A stretch of 64,000 nucleotides of DNA from Akkermansiaceae bacterium (GTDB lineage Bacteria > Verrucomicrobiota > Verrucomicrobiia > Verrucomicrobiales > DEV007), in contig JACKQE010000002.1 of NCBI GenBank assembly GCA_024233005.1, positions 372,001 to 436,000 of the forward strand. The letters run 5' to 3'. Position numbers and translations under genes: made by a program. The notes below the pieces were generated by a model that saw nothing but the letters and a program-made list of their open reading frames with translations, did not search any database and was not told where the DNA came from. The first letter of the stretch is position 1. Each line of letters opens with the position of its first letter. Positions 27,081-36,900 of this stretch are shown here, in pieces.

Positions 27081-28502
27081 CTATCCCAGGATCTGCGTCA
27101 CCACTCTGCCCTGGACATCCGTCAGCCGGTAGTCGCGGCCCTGGAAGCGATGGGTGAGGCGCTCGTGGTTCAGGCCGAGCTGGTGCAGCAGGGTGGCATT
27201 GAGGTCGTGCACATGGACCGGATCGCGCGTCACCTGGTAGCAGAAATCGTCGGTGCCGCCAAACACCATTCCCGGCCGGATCCCTCCTCCCGCGAGCCAG
27301 ACGGTGAAACAGGCGCCGTGGTGGTCGCGTCCGTGGTTGGCAGGTTCCAGTTTGCCCTGGCTGTAGGTGGTGCGGCCGAATTCCCCGGCCCAGACCACGA
27401 GGGTGTCGTCGAGCAGGCCGCGCTGTTTGAGATCGCGGATCAGCGCGGCGGCCGGTTGGTCGATGTCGCCGCATTGCAGTCGCAGGTCGCTGGGTAGGTT
27501 GTAATGCTGGTCCCAGCCGCGGTGGTAGAGTTGGATGAACCGCACGCCGCGCTCGGCGAGACGCCGGGCCAGCAGGCAGTTCGCCGCGAAGGAACCGGGC
27601 ACACGGGCCTGGGGACCGTAAGCGTCGAAGGTGGACTCCGCTTCGCCCCGCGTGCTCATGAGGTCGGGCACCGAGGTCTGCATGCGCCAGGCCATCTCAT
27701 ACTGGGTGATGCGCGTGGCAATCTCAGGATCGTGTTGCAGGTCCGATTGGACGCGGTTCAAGGCCCGCGCCGCATCGAGCTGGGTGCGCCGCGCCTCCGG
27801 GCTGACCCCGGGTGGATTCGACAAGTAGAGCACGGGATCGCCGGTGCTGCGGAAGCTCACCCCCTGGTGGTTGGAGGGCAGGAATCCGCTGCCCCAGAGC
27901 CGGGCATAGAGCGGGTCCGCCGGGCGGGCCGCGCTGCCGCGGGAAATGAGGACCACAAAGGCGGGCAGGCTGCGGTTCTCACTGCCCAGCCCGTAGCTGG
28001 TCCAGGCGCCGAAGCTGGGACGACCGGGCTGTTGGTGTCCCGTTTGCATCAGCGTGACGGCGGGGTCGTGATTGATGGCCTCGGTGTGCAACGAGTGGAT
28101 GAAGCACAACTCCCCGGCCACCCCGGCGGTGTGGGGGAGCAGCTCGCTGACCCAGGCGCCGGCGGGACCGTGGCGGGCGAAGCGAAAGCGCGAGGCCGCG
28201 ACCGGGAGCGATTTCTGCCCGCTCGTCATGCCGGTGAGACGCTGTGTGCCCCGCACCGACGGAGGCAGTTCTTTCCCATGCCATTTGGCCAGTCCGGGCT
28301 TGTGGTCGAAGAGGTCCAACTGTGAGGGACCGCCATGCATGAAGAGATAGATCACCCGCTTTGCCTGTGGCGCCACGTGGGACAGAGCGCTCTCGTCGCC
28401 CCGCAACAGCGATCCCAGGGCCATGGCACCAAGGTTCAGACCGCCGCCAAGAAGGAAATGGCGACGCTTGACGGACTGGGCGTGTGAGAGTGGGGGAGTC
28501 AT
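27081..28502 (-). CDS. DUF1501 domain-containing protein, Tat-exported (third copy)
   Basis: The 473-residue protein carries a Tat signal (VKRRHFLLGGGLNLGAMALGSLL) and the DUF1501 start RVIYLFMHGGPSQLDLFDHKPGLAKWHGKELP. Other family blocks are GAWVSELLPHTAGVAGELCFIHSLHTEAINHDPAVTLMQTG, RFIQLYHRGWDQHYNLP, LLDDTLVVWAGEFGRTTYSQG and LNATLLHQLGLNHERLTHRFQGRDYRLTDVQG. Its ATG overlaps the stop of the upstream DUF1549/DUF1553 gene by four bases (ATGA), so the two are translationally coupled. It is expected to be periplasmic. Activity of the family has not been established. Confidence 0.93.
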   Translation of the reverse strand: MTPPLSHAQSVKRRHFLLGGGLNLGAMALGSLLRGDESALSHVAPQAKRVIYLFMHGGPSQLDLFDHKPGLAKWHGKELPPSVRGTQRLTGMTSGQKSLPVAASRFRFARHGPAGAWVSELLPHTAGVAGELCFIHSLHTEAINHDPAVTLMQTGHQQPGRPSFGAWTSYGLGSENRSLPAFVVLISRGSAARPADPLYARLWGSGFLPSNHQGVSFRSTGDPVLYLSNPPGVSPEARRTQLDAARALNRVQSDLQHDPEIATRITQYEMAWRMQTSVPDLMSTRGEAESTFDAYGPQARVPGSFAANCLLARRLAERGVRFIQLYHRGWDQHYNLPSDLRLQCGDIDQPAAALIRDLKQRGLLDDTLVVWAGEFGRTTYSQGKLEPANHGRDHHGACFTVWLAGGGIRPGMVFGGTDDFCYQVTRDPVHVHDLNATLLHQLGLNHERLTHRFQGRDYRLTDVQGRVVTQILG

Positions 28503-31500
28503 CGGCGGGTGATGGCTTCGTCGAGAGTGAAGAGCGTGTGCAGCGTGAGAGACCAGGCGGCCAGTTCCACCGGATCGAGCCCGCGCCCGACCGGCGACGC
28601 CCCGACGGCGACGAGATCCCGGGCTGAGCCGGGATCGGCCCTGAAACCTCCGCGCTGCCGCTGCAGCAGCGTCCGCAGAATGCCGAGTTCCGGCTCTGTG
28701 GGGAAGCGCGAGAGCACCCGTCGGAACGCGGCGCGGAGGCGCTGCTCGTCGTCGCCGGGTTCCTCCAGCACGAGGGCTGCGAGGGCGCGTCCCGCTTCGA
28801 GGTAGGTGTCGTCATTCAACAGCACGAGCGCTTGGAGGGGAGTGTTGGTGCGGGCCCGACGCAGGGTGCATTTCTCCCGGGTAGGGCTGTCAAAAGTCTG
28901 CATCGCGGGCGGCGGGAGCTGGCGTTTCCAGAAGGTGTAGAGACTGCGGCGCCACAGTCCGTCGTCCCGGTCGGCGGAGTAGCGCTCCTCGCCGTCGTAG
29001 GTCACGTCCGTCCACAGGCCCGGTGGCTGGTAAGGCATGACTCCGGGACCACCGGGACGGCGCGAAAGAAGCCCGGAAGCGGCGAGCGCCTGGTCGCGGA
29101 TCATCTCGGCGGGCAGGCGGAATCTCGGTCCGCGGGCGAGAAGACGGTTTTCTGGATCGTCGGCGAGGAGATCCGGAGAGGGGACCGAGCTTTGCCGGTA
29201 GGTGTCACTGGTGACGATGAGTCGGAGCAGGGCTTTCACATCCCAACCGCTGTCGACGAACCGACGGGCCAGCCAGTTGAGCAGAGCGGGGTGCGAGGGC
29301 GCCTCGCCCTGCAGACCAAAATCCTCGACGGTTTTCACCAGTCCCTCGCCAAAGCACTGACGCCAGAGCCGGTTCACCGCCACGCGGGGGGTGAGCGGTT
29401 GGGTTTCCGAGACCAGCCACCGGGCCAGTCCTAGTCGGTTGGGGGGATCCCCGGGCATCAGGGCGGGAAGAAATGTCGGCACACCCGGCTTCACCGTCTC
29501 CCCAGGTTGGTCATACTGGCCGCGGCTCAAAACGCGGGTCGACCGGGGGACGTCCCGTTCCTGCATGACCAGGGTTCTCGGCAATTTTGCCCGCATCCGT
29601 TCCACCGCTTTCCGGGTCTCTCCCAAAGCAAGGTGAAGCTGTTTCAGGGTGTCGTCTCCGCGTTCCTCCAGAAAGGCTGCCAATAACAGCGCCTGCTGGG
29701 TGGCATCACGCTTCGCCGGCCCGGCCGTGAGGATGGCGCGGGACTGTTGATCCCACCACCACCTGTGGATTTCCTCGTCCCCGAGAGCGCGGCCATGGAT
29801 GCGCCACTCATCGAGCAGGCCATAGTACCCCAGCCCGTCGTCGCGTCTTCCGATCCGGAGAGGTTCCGCATTGGTGATCGGACCGTCCAAGGTGTCGCGG
29901 CGGACTTCCACCGCGGCAGGCTGTCCATTGATGAACAAGGTCAGCCCGGAGGCCTTGCCGGACCCGTCATGGCGGATGGCGACCTGCAGCCATTGGCCTC
30001 CCGTCACTGGTTCGACCAGGACGAGCTCGACGGCCTTGATGCCCCACTCCTGGATCAAGTGGACGTGAAGCCGGCCTTTTTGCCAGTAGACCTCGAACCC
30101 TCGTCGCCGTCCCTCCGGTTCCACTTTGCCGAGGATACCGCTGAGGGCGCCGTCCGGTCTCATCCACCATCCGATGGTCCAAGCGCGGTCGGCTTGCAAT
30201 GGCGTGTCCGCCGGCAGTTCGAAATGCTGCATTCCGTCGAATCGCGCCGCTCGACCGACGATCCCGTCAACATCCTCGGCCGTGCCCACCGAGCGGGCAG
30301 TTTCCTCCATCGGTTCGAAGCCGAATCGCGAGAGAAGACTCCTGTCCGGGGGCAGGGGAGGTTGATCGGTCAGGTGTTTCTCCCACCGGGTCAGGGCTTC
30401 GCGGTGTGGCCGCAGGGCACGGTCGAAGCCAGCCTCCGCGTCGGCGAGTTCTGATTTCAGGGCTTCCAAGGCGCGTTCGGCCGCCGCATCCGGCACTGCC
30501 AAGACCGGCGGAGGCGACTCCTCCCGGACGAGCCCGGTCTCCACCACATTGTTGAAACAGGCGAAGAGCCGGTAGTAATCGCGCTGTGAAAGCGGGTCAT
30601 ATTTGTGGTCATGACAGCGCGCGCAGCCGACGGTCAGGCCCAGCCAGACCGCGCCGGTCGTTTCCACCCGGTCGGCGACATACTCCACCCGGTATTCCTC
30701 ATCGATCACGCCGCTCTCATTGGTCACCATGTGGTTGCGGTTGAATCCGGTCGCGATCCGCTGCTCCGTTGTGGCGCCGGGCAGGAGGTCTCCCGCGATC
30801 TGCTCAATCGTGAACACATCGAATGGCAGGTTGCGGTTGAAGGCCCTTATCACCCAGTCCCGCCACGGCCAGATCTCGCGCGTCTTGTCTCCGAAATAAC
30901 CATTCGTGTCCGCATAGCGTGCCGCGTCGAGCCAGTCCACCGCCATGCGTTCCCCATAGTGAGGGGAGGAAAGCAGGCGGTCCACGGCGCGTTCATAGGC
31001 GTCGGGTGCGGAGTCGGAGAAAAACCGGTCCAGTTCCGCTGGTGTGGGTGGCAAGCCGGTGAGGTCAAAGGAGACCCGGCGCAGCAGCGTCGCCGGATCC
31101 GCCGCGGGGGACAATCGAAGCCCTCGCCCTGCCAGCCTTGCCTGGACGAAAGCGTCGATAGGGTTGACTGGCTGGGAGACCCCGGAAAGGGGACGGGGCA
31201 CCGCCACGGAACCCACCGGTTTGAAAGACCAGTGCGTATCGGGGACAGCGCCATCGGCGATCCATCGGCGCAGCGTCTCGAACTGGGACAGGGTGAGGTT
31301 TTTCCCGGTCTTCGGCGGCGGCATCTTTTCCTCCGGATCGCGGCTGCTGAGACGGCGGATCAGGTCGCTTTTCTCCGGATGCCCGGGCACGATCGGTTGG
31401 ACTCCGGAATGGGTTTCCCGCACTGCCGTATCGATCCTGTCCAGCCTCAGATCCGCCTTCCGCGTCTCTTTGTCCGGGCCATGGCAGGGGAAGCAGAATT

Positions 31501-31600
31501 CCGAGAGAATGGGACGCACCTCGTTGTTGAAATCGACCGACTCGGCCCTGGCGGCGGGCAGGACCAGGGAAACCAGAGCGATGAACAGGACGCGGACCAT
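28499..31600 (-). CDS. PSCyt1-DUF1549-LamG-DUF1553 multidomain protein
   Basis: The protein is 1033 residues from the Met at 31598-31600, which gives a signal peptide (MVRVLFIALVSLVLPAARAES); the longer upstream frame is not credible. Domain order: PSCyt1 with a heme c site (VRPILSEFCFPCHGPDKETRKADLRLDR), DUF1549 (ATLLRRVSFDLTGLPPTPAELDRFF, AVDWLDAARYADTNGYFGDKTREIWPWRDWVI), a second CxxCH in GCARCHDHKYDPLSQ, a LamG/concanavalin-like insert at about residues 460-610 (RAARFDGMQHFELP, LFINGQPAAVEV, YGLLDEWRIHGRALGDEEI), and DUF1553 (TPRVAVNRLWRQCFGEGLVKT, RRARTNTPLQALVLLND). The LamG insert suggests glycan binding. It is coupled to the DUF1501 gene by a four-base overlap. Confidence 0.92.
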   Translation of the reverse strand: MVRVLFIALVSLVLPAARAESVDFNNEVRPILSEFCFPCHGPDKETRKADLRLDRIDTAVRETHSGVQPIVPGHPEKSDLIRRLSSRDPEEKMPPPKTGKNLTLSQFETLRRWIADGAVPDTHWSFKPVGSVAVPRPLSGVSQPVNPIDAFVQARLAGRGLRLSPAADPATLLRRVSFDLTGLPPTPAELDRFFSDSAPDAYERAVDRLLSSPHYGERMAVDWLDAARYADTNGYFGDKTREIWPWRDWVIRAFNRNLPFDVFTIEQIAGDLLPGATTEQRIATGFNRNHMVTNESGVIDEEYRVEYVADRVETTGAVWLGLTVGCARCHDHKYDPLSQRDYYRLFACFNNVVETGLVREESPPPVLAVPDAAAERALEALKSELADAEAGFDRALRPHREALTRWEKHLTDQPPLPPDRSLLSRFGFEPMEETARSVGTAEDVDGIVGRAARFDGMQHFELPADTPLQADRAWTIGWWMRPDGALSGILGKVEPEGRRRGFEVYWQKGRLHVHLIQEWGIKAVELVLVEPVTGGQWLQVAIRHDGSGKASGLTLFINGQPAAVEVRRDTLDGPITNAEPLRIGRRDDGLGYYGLLDEWRIHGRALGDEEIHRWWWDQQSRAILTAGPAKRDATQQALLLAAFLEERGDDTLKQLHLALGETRKAVERMRAKLPRTLVMQERDVPRSTRVLSRGQYDQPGETVKPGVPTFLPALMPGDPPNRLGLARWLVSETQPLTPRVAVNRLWRQCFGEGLVKTVEDFGLQGEAPSHPALLNWLARRFVDSGWDVKALLRLIVTSDTYRQSSVPSPDLLADDPENRLLARGPRFRLPAEMIRDQALAASGLLSRRPGGPGVMPYQPPGLWTDVTYDGEERYSADRDDGLWRRSLYTFWKRQLPPPAMQTFDSPTREKCTLRRARTNTPLQALVLLNDDTYLEAGRALAALVLEEPGDDEQRLRAAFRRVLSRFPTEPELGILRTLLQRQRGGFRADPGSARDLVAVGASPVGRGLDPVELAAWSLTLHTLFTLDEAITRR

Positions 31601-31754
31601 GGATGTGGCCACTCTACACCCGGATAATCCTTGGCGGGAATGACGAAGCGCGCCGCAACCACGTCTTGATGCCGCAACGATATCCGGCCAAGTCGACGGT
31701 GGTGGGCGCCGGATCCCGGTTGCCGGGGATCCACTCTGCCTCTTTATTGTCGCC

Positions 31755-32765
31755 ATGGAACCACTCTCACCCGAACGCATTCTTCAGACCGGTCTTGGCT
31801 TCTGGGCTTCCAAAGCGCTCCTCAGCGCCGTGGAAATCGAACTCTTCACCGAACTGGCCAAACATCCCGAAGATCTGGCCACCCTTTCCGGCCGGCTCGG
31901 GCTGCACCCACGCGGGGCACGAGATTTCCTGGACGCGCTGGTGTCGCTGGGTTTTCTGCAGCGGGATGAGGCGGGCGTTTATGCCAACACGCCGGAAACC
32001 GGGGTGTTTCTCGACAAGCGCAAATCCTCCTACATCGGAGGCATCCTGGAAATGGCCAACAGCCGCCTCTACCCTTTCTGGGGGGCGCTGACCGCCGCGC
32101 TCCGAACCGGGGAGCAGCAGAACGAGGCCCGGGCGGGCGACGACATGTTCGCCAAACTCTATGCCGATCCGGCCAAGCTCAAGGAGTTCCTCCGTGCGAT
32201 GTCCGGAGTCAGCCACGGGGCCAATCTCGCGATCGCCCGCCAATTCCCCTGGAGTGGCTACAAAACCTACGTCGATGCCGGAACCGCACAGGGCGATCTC
32301 GCCGTTCAGATCGCGTTGGCGAATCCCCACCTCACCGGCACGGGATTCGATCTCCCGGAAGTTGGACCGATTTTCGAGGACTATGTCGAGGCCAATGGAT
32401 TGGCCGGCAGGGTGAATTTCCAGGGTGGCAGTTTCTTCACCGATCCTCTGCCCAAGACGGACGTCGTGCTTTACGGTCACATTCTACACGACTGGGACCT
32501 GGAGCAGAAGCAGCATCTCCTCCGCGCCGCATGGGAAGCCCTGCCGGCAGGCGGGGCGGTGGTGGTCTACGATGCCATCATAGACGACAACCGTTCACAG
32601 AATGCCTTCGGTCTCCTGATGAGCCTCAACATGCTGGTCGAAACGAGCGGCGGGTTTGATTACACCGGGGCCGATTGCCAGGCATGGATGCGCGGGGCCG
32701 GATTTCGGGAAACGCGGGTCGAGCATCTCGTCGGTCCCGATTCCATGGTCATAGGGATCAAGTGA
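31755..32765 (+). CDS. SAM-dependent methyltransferase, acetylserotonin O-methyltransferase type
   Basis: The 336-residue protein has the two-part layout of plant-type and antibiotic O-methyltransferases. An N-terminal dimerisation winged helix (ILQTGLGFWASKALLSAVEIELFTELA, then LGLHPRGARDFLDALVSLGFLQRD) is followed by a class I Rossmann domain with SAM loop YVDAGTAQGDLAVQIA, the acidic GFDLPEV and the catalytic His block YGHILHDWDLEQKQHLL. It would methylate a hydroxyl (possibly C or N) of a small cytoplasmic substrate. No biosynthetic neighbours are seen, so substrate is unknown. It is divergent from the PSCyt1 protein gene, with a 154-base gap. Confidence 0.88.
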   Translation: MEPLSPERILQTGLGFWASKALLSAVEIELFTELAKHPEDLATLSGRLGLHPRGARDFLDALVSLGFLQRDEAGVYANTPETGVFLDKRKSSYIGGILEMANSRLYPFWGALTAALRTGEQQNEARAGDDMFAKLYADPAKLKEFLRAMSGVSHGANLAIARQFPWSGYKTYVDAGTAQGDLAVQIALANPHLTGTGFDLPEVGPIFEDYVEANGLAGRVNFQGGSFFTDPLPKTDVVLYGHILHDWDLEQKQHLLRAAWEALPAGGAVVVYDAIIDDNRSQNAFGLLMSLNMLVETSGGFDYTGADCQAWMRGAGFRETRVEHLVGPDSMVIGIK

Positions 32766-32782
32766 ACGCGTTAGCTTCCACC

Positions 32783-33658
32783 ATGAAACGTTCTTCTCTT
32801 CCTTGGTGGATTTGCTGGCTGACCCCGCTGCCATTGGTGGCGGCAGAACCTTTCCGCCCCAATCTCGGACCTGATCTGCCACAGTTTACTGTGACCTGCG
32901 GCGATCTGACGCTGATGATGCGGCAGAAGTCCCAATGGACGCCGGGTCGGATCGATTTCTGTGGCAAAGCGATGACCACGGAGCGGAGCGCCTATGGCAC
33001 GGTGTTTTCGTTTCCTGACGTGGGTTTTATCGGGACGGCACATCTGGAGAACGAACCGGAGATCCTGCGCCGGCTCACCTTTTTCCTTGATGACGAGCCG
33101 GTGGCGACTCCCGCAGCCGCGCTTCATGGCACCCGGTTCCGCAGCGTGCGCGAATCGGACATCCGTGGGTTCCACCTGGAATGCGGGATTGAGATGAAGG
33201 ACAACCGGATCTGGGAAACCACGACGGTCTCCACAAAGGAAGCTATTCCCCTGAAGCTCGTCTACCACTTCATGCATGCATGGACGCCGACGGTGTCTGA
33301 ATTTCTCGCGGGCAGTGACGAGGCCGGCAGCGTGGAGATCGGGGAGGCGCTCCCTGACGGTGACGCAGCGGCGAGGAAATTCCACATTCAAAAACGGGTC
33401 GACTGGGTGGCGGTGCGCGAGCCGGTCAGCGGGCAATTGGCCGTGTCCCGGCTGCTTGAGGCCCCGGAATTCGCGGGCAACATCGCCATGATCTGGAATG
33501 TGCCCGGGACCTACCGCAAATACTATCTCCGGTGTTTCAACAACGAAACCGTGCCCGCGGGATTTTCCGGCACCTGGCGCCTGGTGACCGCCTTCGGCAA
33601 GGGAGATGCGTCGTCATGGAAAGCCGTGGCACGCCGGTTGGCGGAAAGTTTGAAATAG
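32783..33658 (+). CDS. Secreted protein of unknown function
   Basis: The protein is 291 residues from the Met at 32783; it starts with a basic tip and hydrophobic core (MKRSSLPWWICWLTPLPLVAAEP), read as a signal peptide. The mature part is rich in beta-strand-forming segments (FTVTCGDLTLMMRQKSQW, AYGTVFSFPDVGFIGTAHLEN, WETTTVSTKEAIPLKLVYHFMHAWTP) and ends with KYYLRCFNNETVPAGFSGTWRLVTAFG. This resembles galactose-mutarotase-like or carbohydrate-related sandwich folds, but no named family is recognised. It follows the methyltransferase by 17 bases on the same strand and may be co-transcribed. Function cannot be given. Confidence 0.7.
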   Translation: MKRSSLPWWICWLTPLPLVAAEPFRPNLGPDLPQFTVTCGDLTLMMRQKSQWTPGRIDFCGKAMTTERSAYGTVFSFPDVGFIGTAHLENEPEILRRLTFFLDDEPVATPAAALHGTRFRSVRESDIRGFHLECGIEMKDNRIWETTTVSTKEAIPLKLVYHFMHAWTPTVSEFLAGSDEAGSVEIGEALPDGDAAARKFHIQKRVDWVAVREPVSGQLAVSRLLEAPEFAGNIAMIWNVPGTYRKYYLRCFNNETVPAGFSGTWRLVTAFGKGDASSWKAVARRLAESLK

Positions 33659-33686
33659 TGGCTCCCCACCGTACCCTGCCATCCTG

Positions 33687-33980
33687 ATGACGATGCGACC
33701 CCTTGTCTTGGCGACCTTGCTGCTCACCGGGACCGTCCCCTGGATCCCCTCCGCGTTCCCGGTTGAGCCGATGGGCGGATTTGAAAGCAACTGTGGCAGG
33801 GACCCGACGAGGGCCCATGACCTCGCCGACGATGCCGCGCTGGCCGGCGTGAAGGCCCGCCTCTCGGCGGAACTCGACGCCTGGCTGCAGTCCCAAGGGG
33901 ATCCCGGCATTGCCCAGGACACCAAGGAGGCGCATCAAGCCGCCAAAGCCGGGGCCCATTTGTTTGGACCACCGCCTTAA
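33687..33980 (+). pseudogene. Sulfatase relic: signal peptide joined to a C-terminal sulfatase tail
   Basis: This 97-residue frame starts with a signal peptide (MTMRPLVLATLLLTGTVPWIPSAFP). It then passes directly into text typical of the last 60 residues of heparan-N-sulfatase-like sulfatases (RDPTRAHDLADDAALAGVKARLSAELDAWLQSQGDPG). Sulfatases of this group are about 450-550 residues; the whole catalytic domain, including the C/S-x-P-x-R formylglycine site, is missing while the frame is kept. The simplest reading is an in-frame internal deletion that left a non-catalytic stub. It may still be made and secreted. It starts 28 bases after the secreted protein gene. Confidence 0.6.
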
Positions 33981-33992
33981 AGGAGCCGCTGG

Positions 33993-36900
33993 TCAGCGCG
34001 TCACCCGTAGGCTTACCGAGGCAGAGCGTCGCGACGCCAATTCTTGGACCGTGATCTCCCAGATTCCGGGATCTTCATTCGGTGCCAGGTCCAGCGGCAC
34101 GGTGAGCCTGCCGTCGCGGATGCCATAGAAACCGCTGCGCTCGGCCAGACGGCCATTGGCGTCCCTGACTTCCAGACGTGCCGGAATGACGGCTCGCAGG
34201 GGAGCGGAGGACGAGTCGGTGACCGTGATCGAAAGGGAAATGGTTTCCCCGGCTTTGGCCGTTTCCGGCCCGGTGATGCCGATACCCCCGATCGGCCTGG
34301 GCAGGATCATGATCAGCCGGCCATCGCAGGGCCCGAGCGAGAGGGGGATCCGCCCATCCTGGGTCGGGGGAATCGCCACCCCCGCGACGAGGTCGTATGC
34401 GTGGAACCCGGTCCTTTTCGGCAGGATCAGGTTTCCGCGTGATGGCAGGCCGTTCTCCATCACCAACCCATGTTGGCCCACATAGGTGCCGGACTCCCTC
34501 CGGTCGTTGATGGCAAACACGTAGTCGGCGTCCCCGGAATGCCGGGTGCGCACGATGATTTCCGGATTGTCCACATCCATGATCCGGTTCACCTTCAGTG
34601 ACTCCAGCTTTGGTCCCAGCTGTTCCGCCAAGGCGAGAACGGTCGCCTTGTCTGTGGCTGCCTGTTTGGTCCGCTTGAAGCTGGTCAGTACCAGGTCCGC
34701 CCTGAGTCCCGGGCAGAGGTTTTCATCGGCGATGATCTTGCCTCCCTGCTGCTGCCATGCGGTGATGGTCTTCACGATGGCATCGGTCAGGACATCGCAT
34801 TCCGGCATGACAAGGAACCGGCGACCTGTCAGGGCAGTTTTCAGAAGGCTTTCTTCAAAGATCACATCGCATTGGACATGGGCATGTTGAAGGGCCAGCC
34901 AGAGATCTGCCGACCAGCCAAGATTGCTTCCGTAGCCTCCGCGCCGGGCGAACATCTGCGAGGTGAAACTTTCGAAAAAGGCGACTTCGCTCGGGGAGTC
35001 CGGGATGTGAAGCAACGCCGGGCCGAGCGGTTCCACGACGTCATGAAGGAGGCGCTTCAATTCATGTTGGGTATGGGGATTCGTATAGCGGTAGGCCCCC
35101 GGGCTGTCCGTCTCCACGAGCGACTGCCATCCGTGGTACATGATCCCCCGGAGAGGTCGGGCGAGCTTGGTCCACAGGGCCTCGCGCAGATGCATTGGAG
35201 CGATGGTGATATAGGAGGCTGTGGGATCGTGGTCTTCCCAGGCCACGGGAGTCTTGGGAGTGGCTCCGTTAGCTCCGATCGGCGCGGTCTGGGAGCGGTA
35301 CCAGATGAGTTGGGTCATTTTCATGACCTCCTGGTGGTTCCCTCCGGCGGCGGCCATGGCAAAAAGCTGGTCCGCACAGAGACCGATCTTCGGCGGATCG
35401 GGATACGTGTAGGTCCAATGCGAAAGGATGTCCACCCGGCCACCCGCGCTTGCGATGCTCGGCTGTCGGACCGCGGGGTCGAAAAAGGTCCGGAACTCCG
35501 CCCCGGTGTGGGTTTTCAGACCCTCATGGAGGGCCGAGTGCAGTCCGTTCCAGCCATCGCCCACAGTCCAGAACCAGCGGTAGTATTTCAGGATCGGATC
35601 CGCATCGGGAATGACCCGGTTGATCGGAAAATCCTTCAACTTCTGCCACTCGACACCGCCCCGGTAGGTCACTTCAGTGGGAATGGCTCCTCCGGAAAAA
35701 GCGCGGTAGTTCTCCTCATCGATCGGATTGAAAGAAGGCGTGGAGGAATCCCTGACTTCCGAGTTGACCAAACCCATCGCACAGGCGGGATGATCACCAT
35801 AGGCTTTGGACACGCTGGCGCCGACATTGCGGAAAAACGGCACCAAAGCCGGAATGGAAGCGCAGATATCCTGCCGCGGGTAGGGTTTGCCATCGCGACC
35901 GGTGCGGAGATTTGCGGGATCGTTCTCCAGCCAACCGCCGGGGGAGAGGTTGGCGACCAATCCGAGGCCATGGTGCAGCGCGACATCCAGGATGCGGCGG
36001 TTCTCCGCGACCCGTTCCGGGGACTCCGGCAGCGTTTCCTGACCAGACTTCCAGATGGCTGCATAGTCCGCGCCCATGCCGAGACAATGCGTGAAGCCAA
36101 GATCGCGCAGCCGATCCACTTCCTCTTCCACGCCGCCGATCCCGACTCCCCACATGATCACCGGCATCCGCTCCGGCAGACGCGGCACAATGGAAAATCG
36201 AGTTTCCCGTGTGGTGGAGGACGAGTTGGTTCCGGAAAGATCGAGGCGCGCCCGGAACCCATAGTCGTCCGGCCGAAGGGAGGTGTTGACGGGAAATTCC
36301 ACGACGTGAGTTTGCCCCGCAGCCAGCTCGGGCAAGGTCACGGTTTCTCTGTTTCCGCCACCGGTCCACTCCAGATGCAGAGTGCCGCCGACCAGCGCTA
36401 CGCGCCGCAGATTGGTGCAGCACACTTGGATCGGCCGGGCTTTTTCCATCCTCCGCCATACCGTTCGGTGGCTGGTGATGGTCAGGGCCACCGGCTCAAA
36501 TGCAAGAACACCCTGACAGATCCGGACTTCGTCAATCAGTCCGGGAAAGCCGCCATAGTTGCTCCCGAGGCGGTCGCCGATGGAGAGTGGCTTTGTTCCC
36601 GGCACAGGACTCGCCACTCCGGCGTGGTGCTGCTGCCCGGCGGTTCGGCCATCGATGAAAAACCGTCCTTCGCCCGCTCCGTCATAGGTGAAGGCGAGAT
36701 GCCGCCATTTTCCCGGTTCGAAACGCGCCGCATCCGAGTAAAAGGTCCGCGACTCTGCGCCGAACCCGATCGTGACCCACATGCGGCGCTGCCCGGTCTT
36801 GTCCTCATCGCCGAGCTGCCACTGGTAGTCGGTGTGATCGACATACTTTTTGTCGAGCAGGAAACAGCGAAGTCTGGCTTCGAACTCCGGCTTCGGAGCG

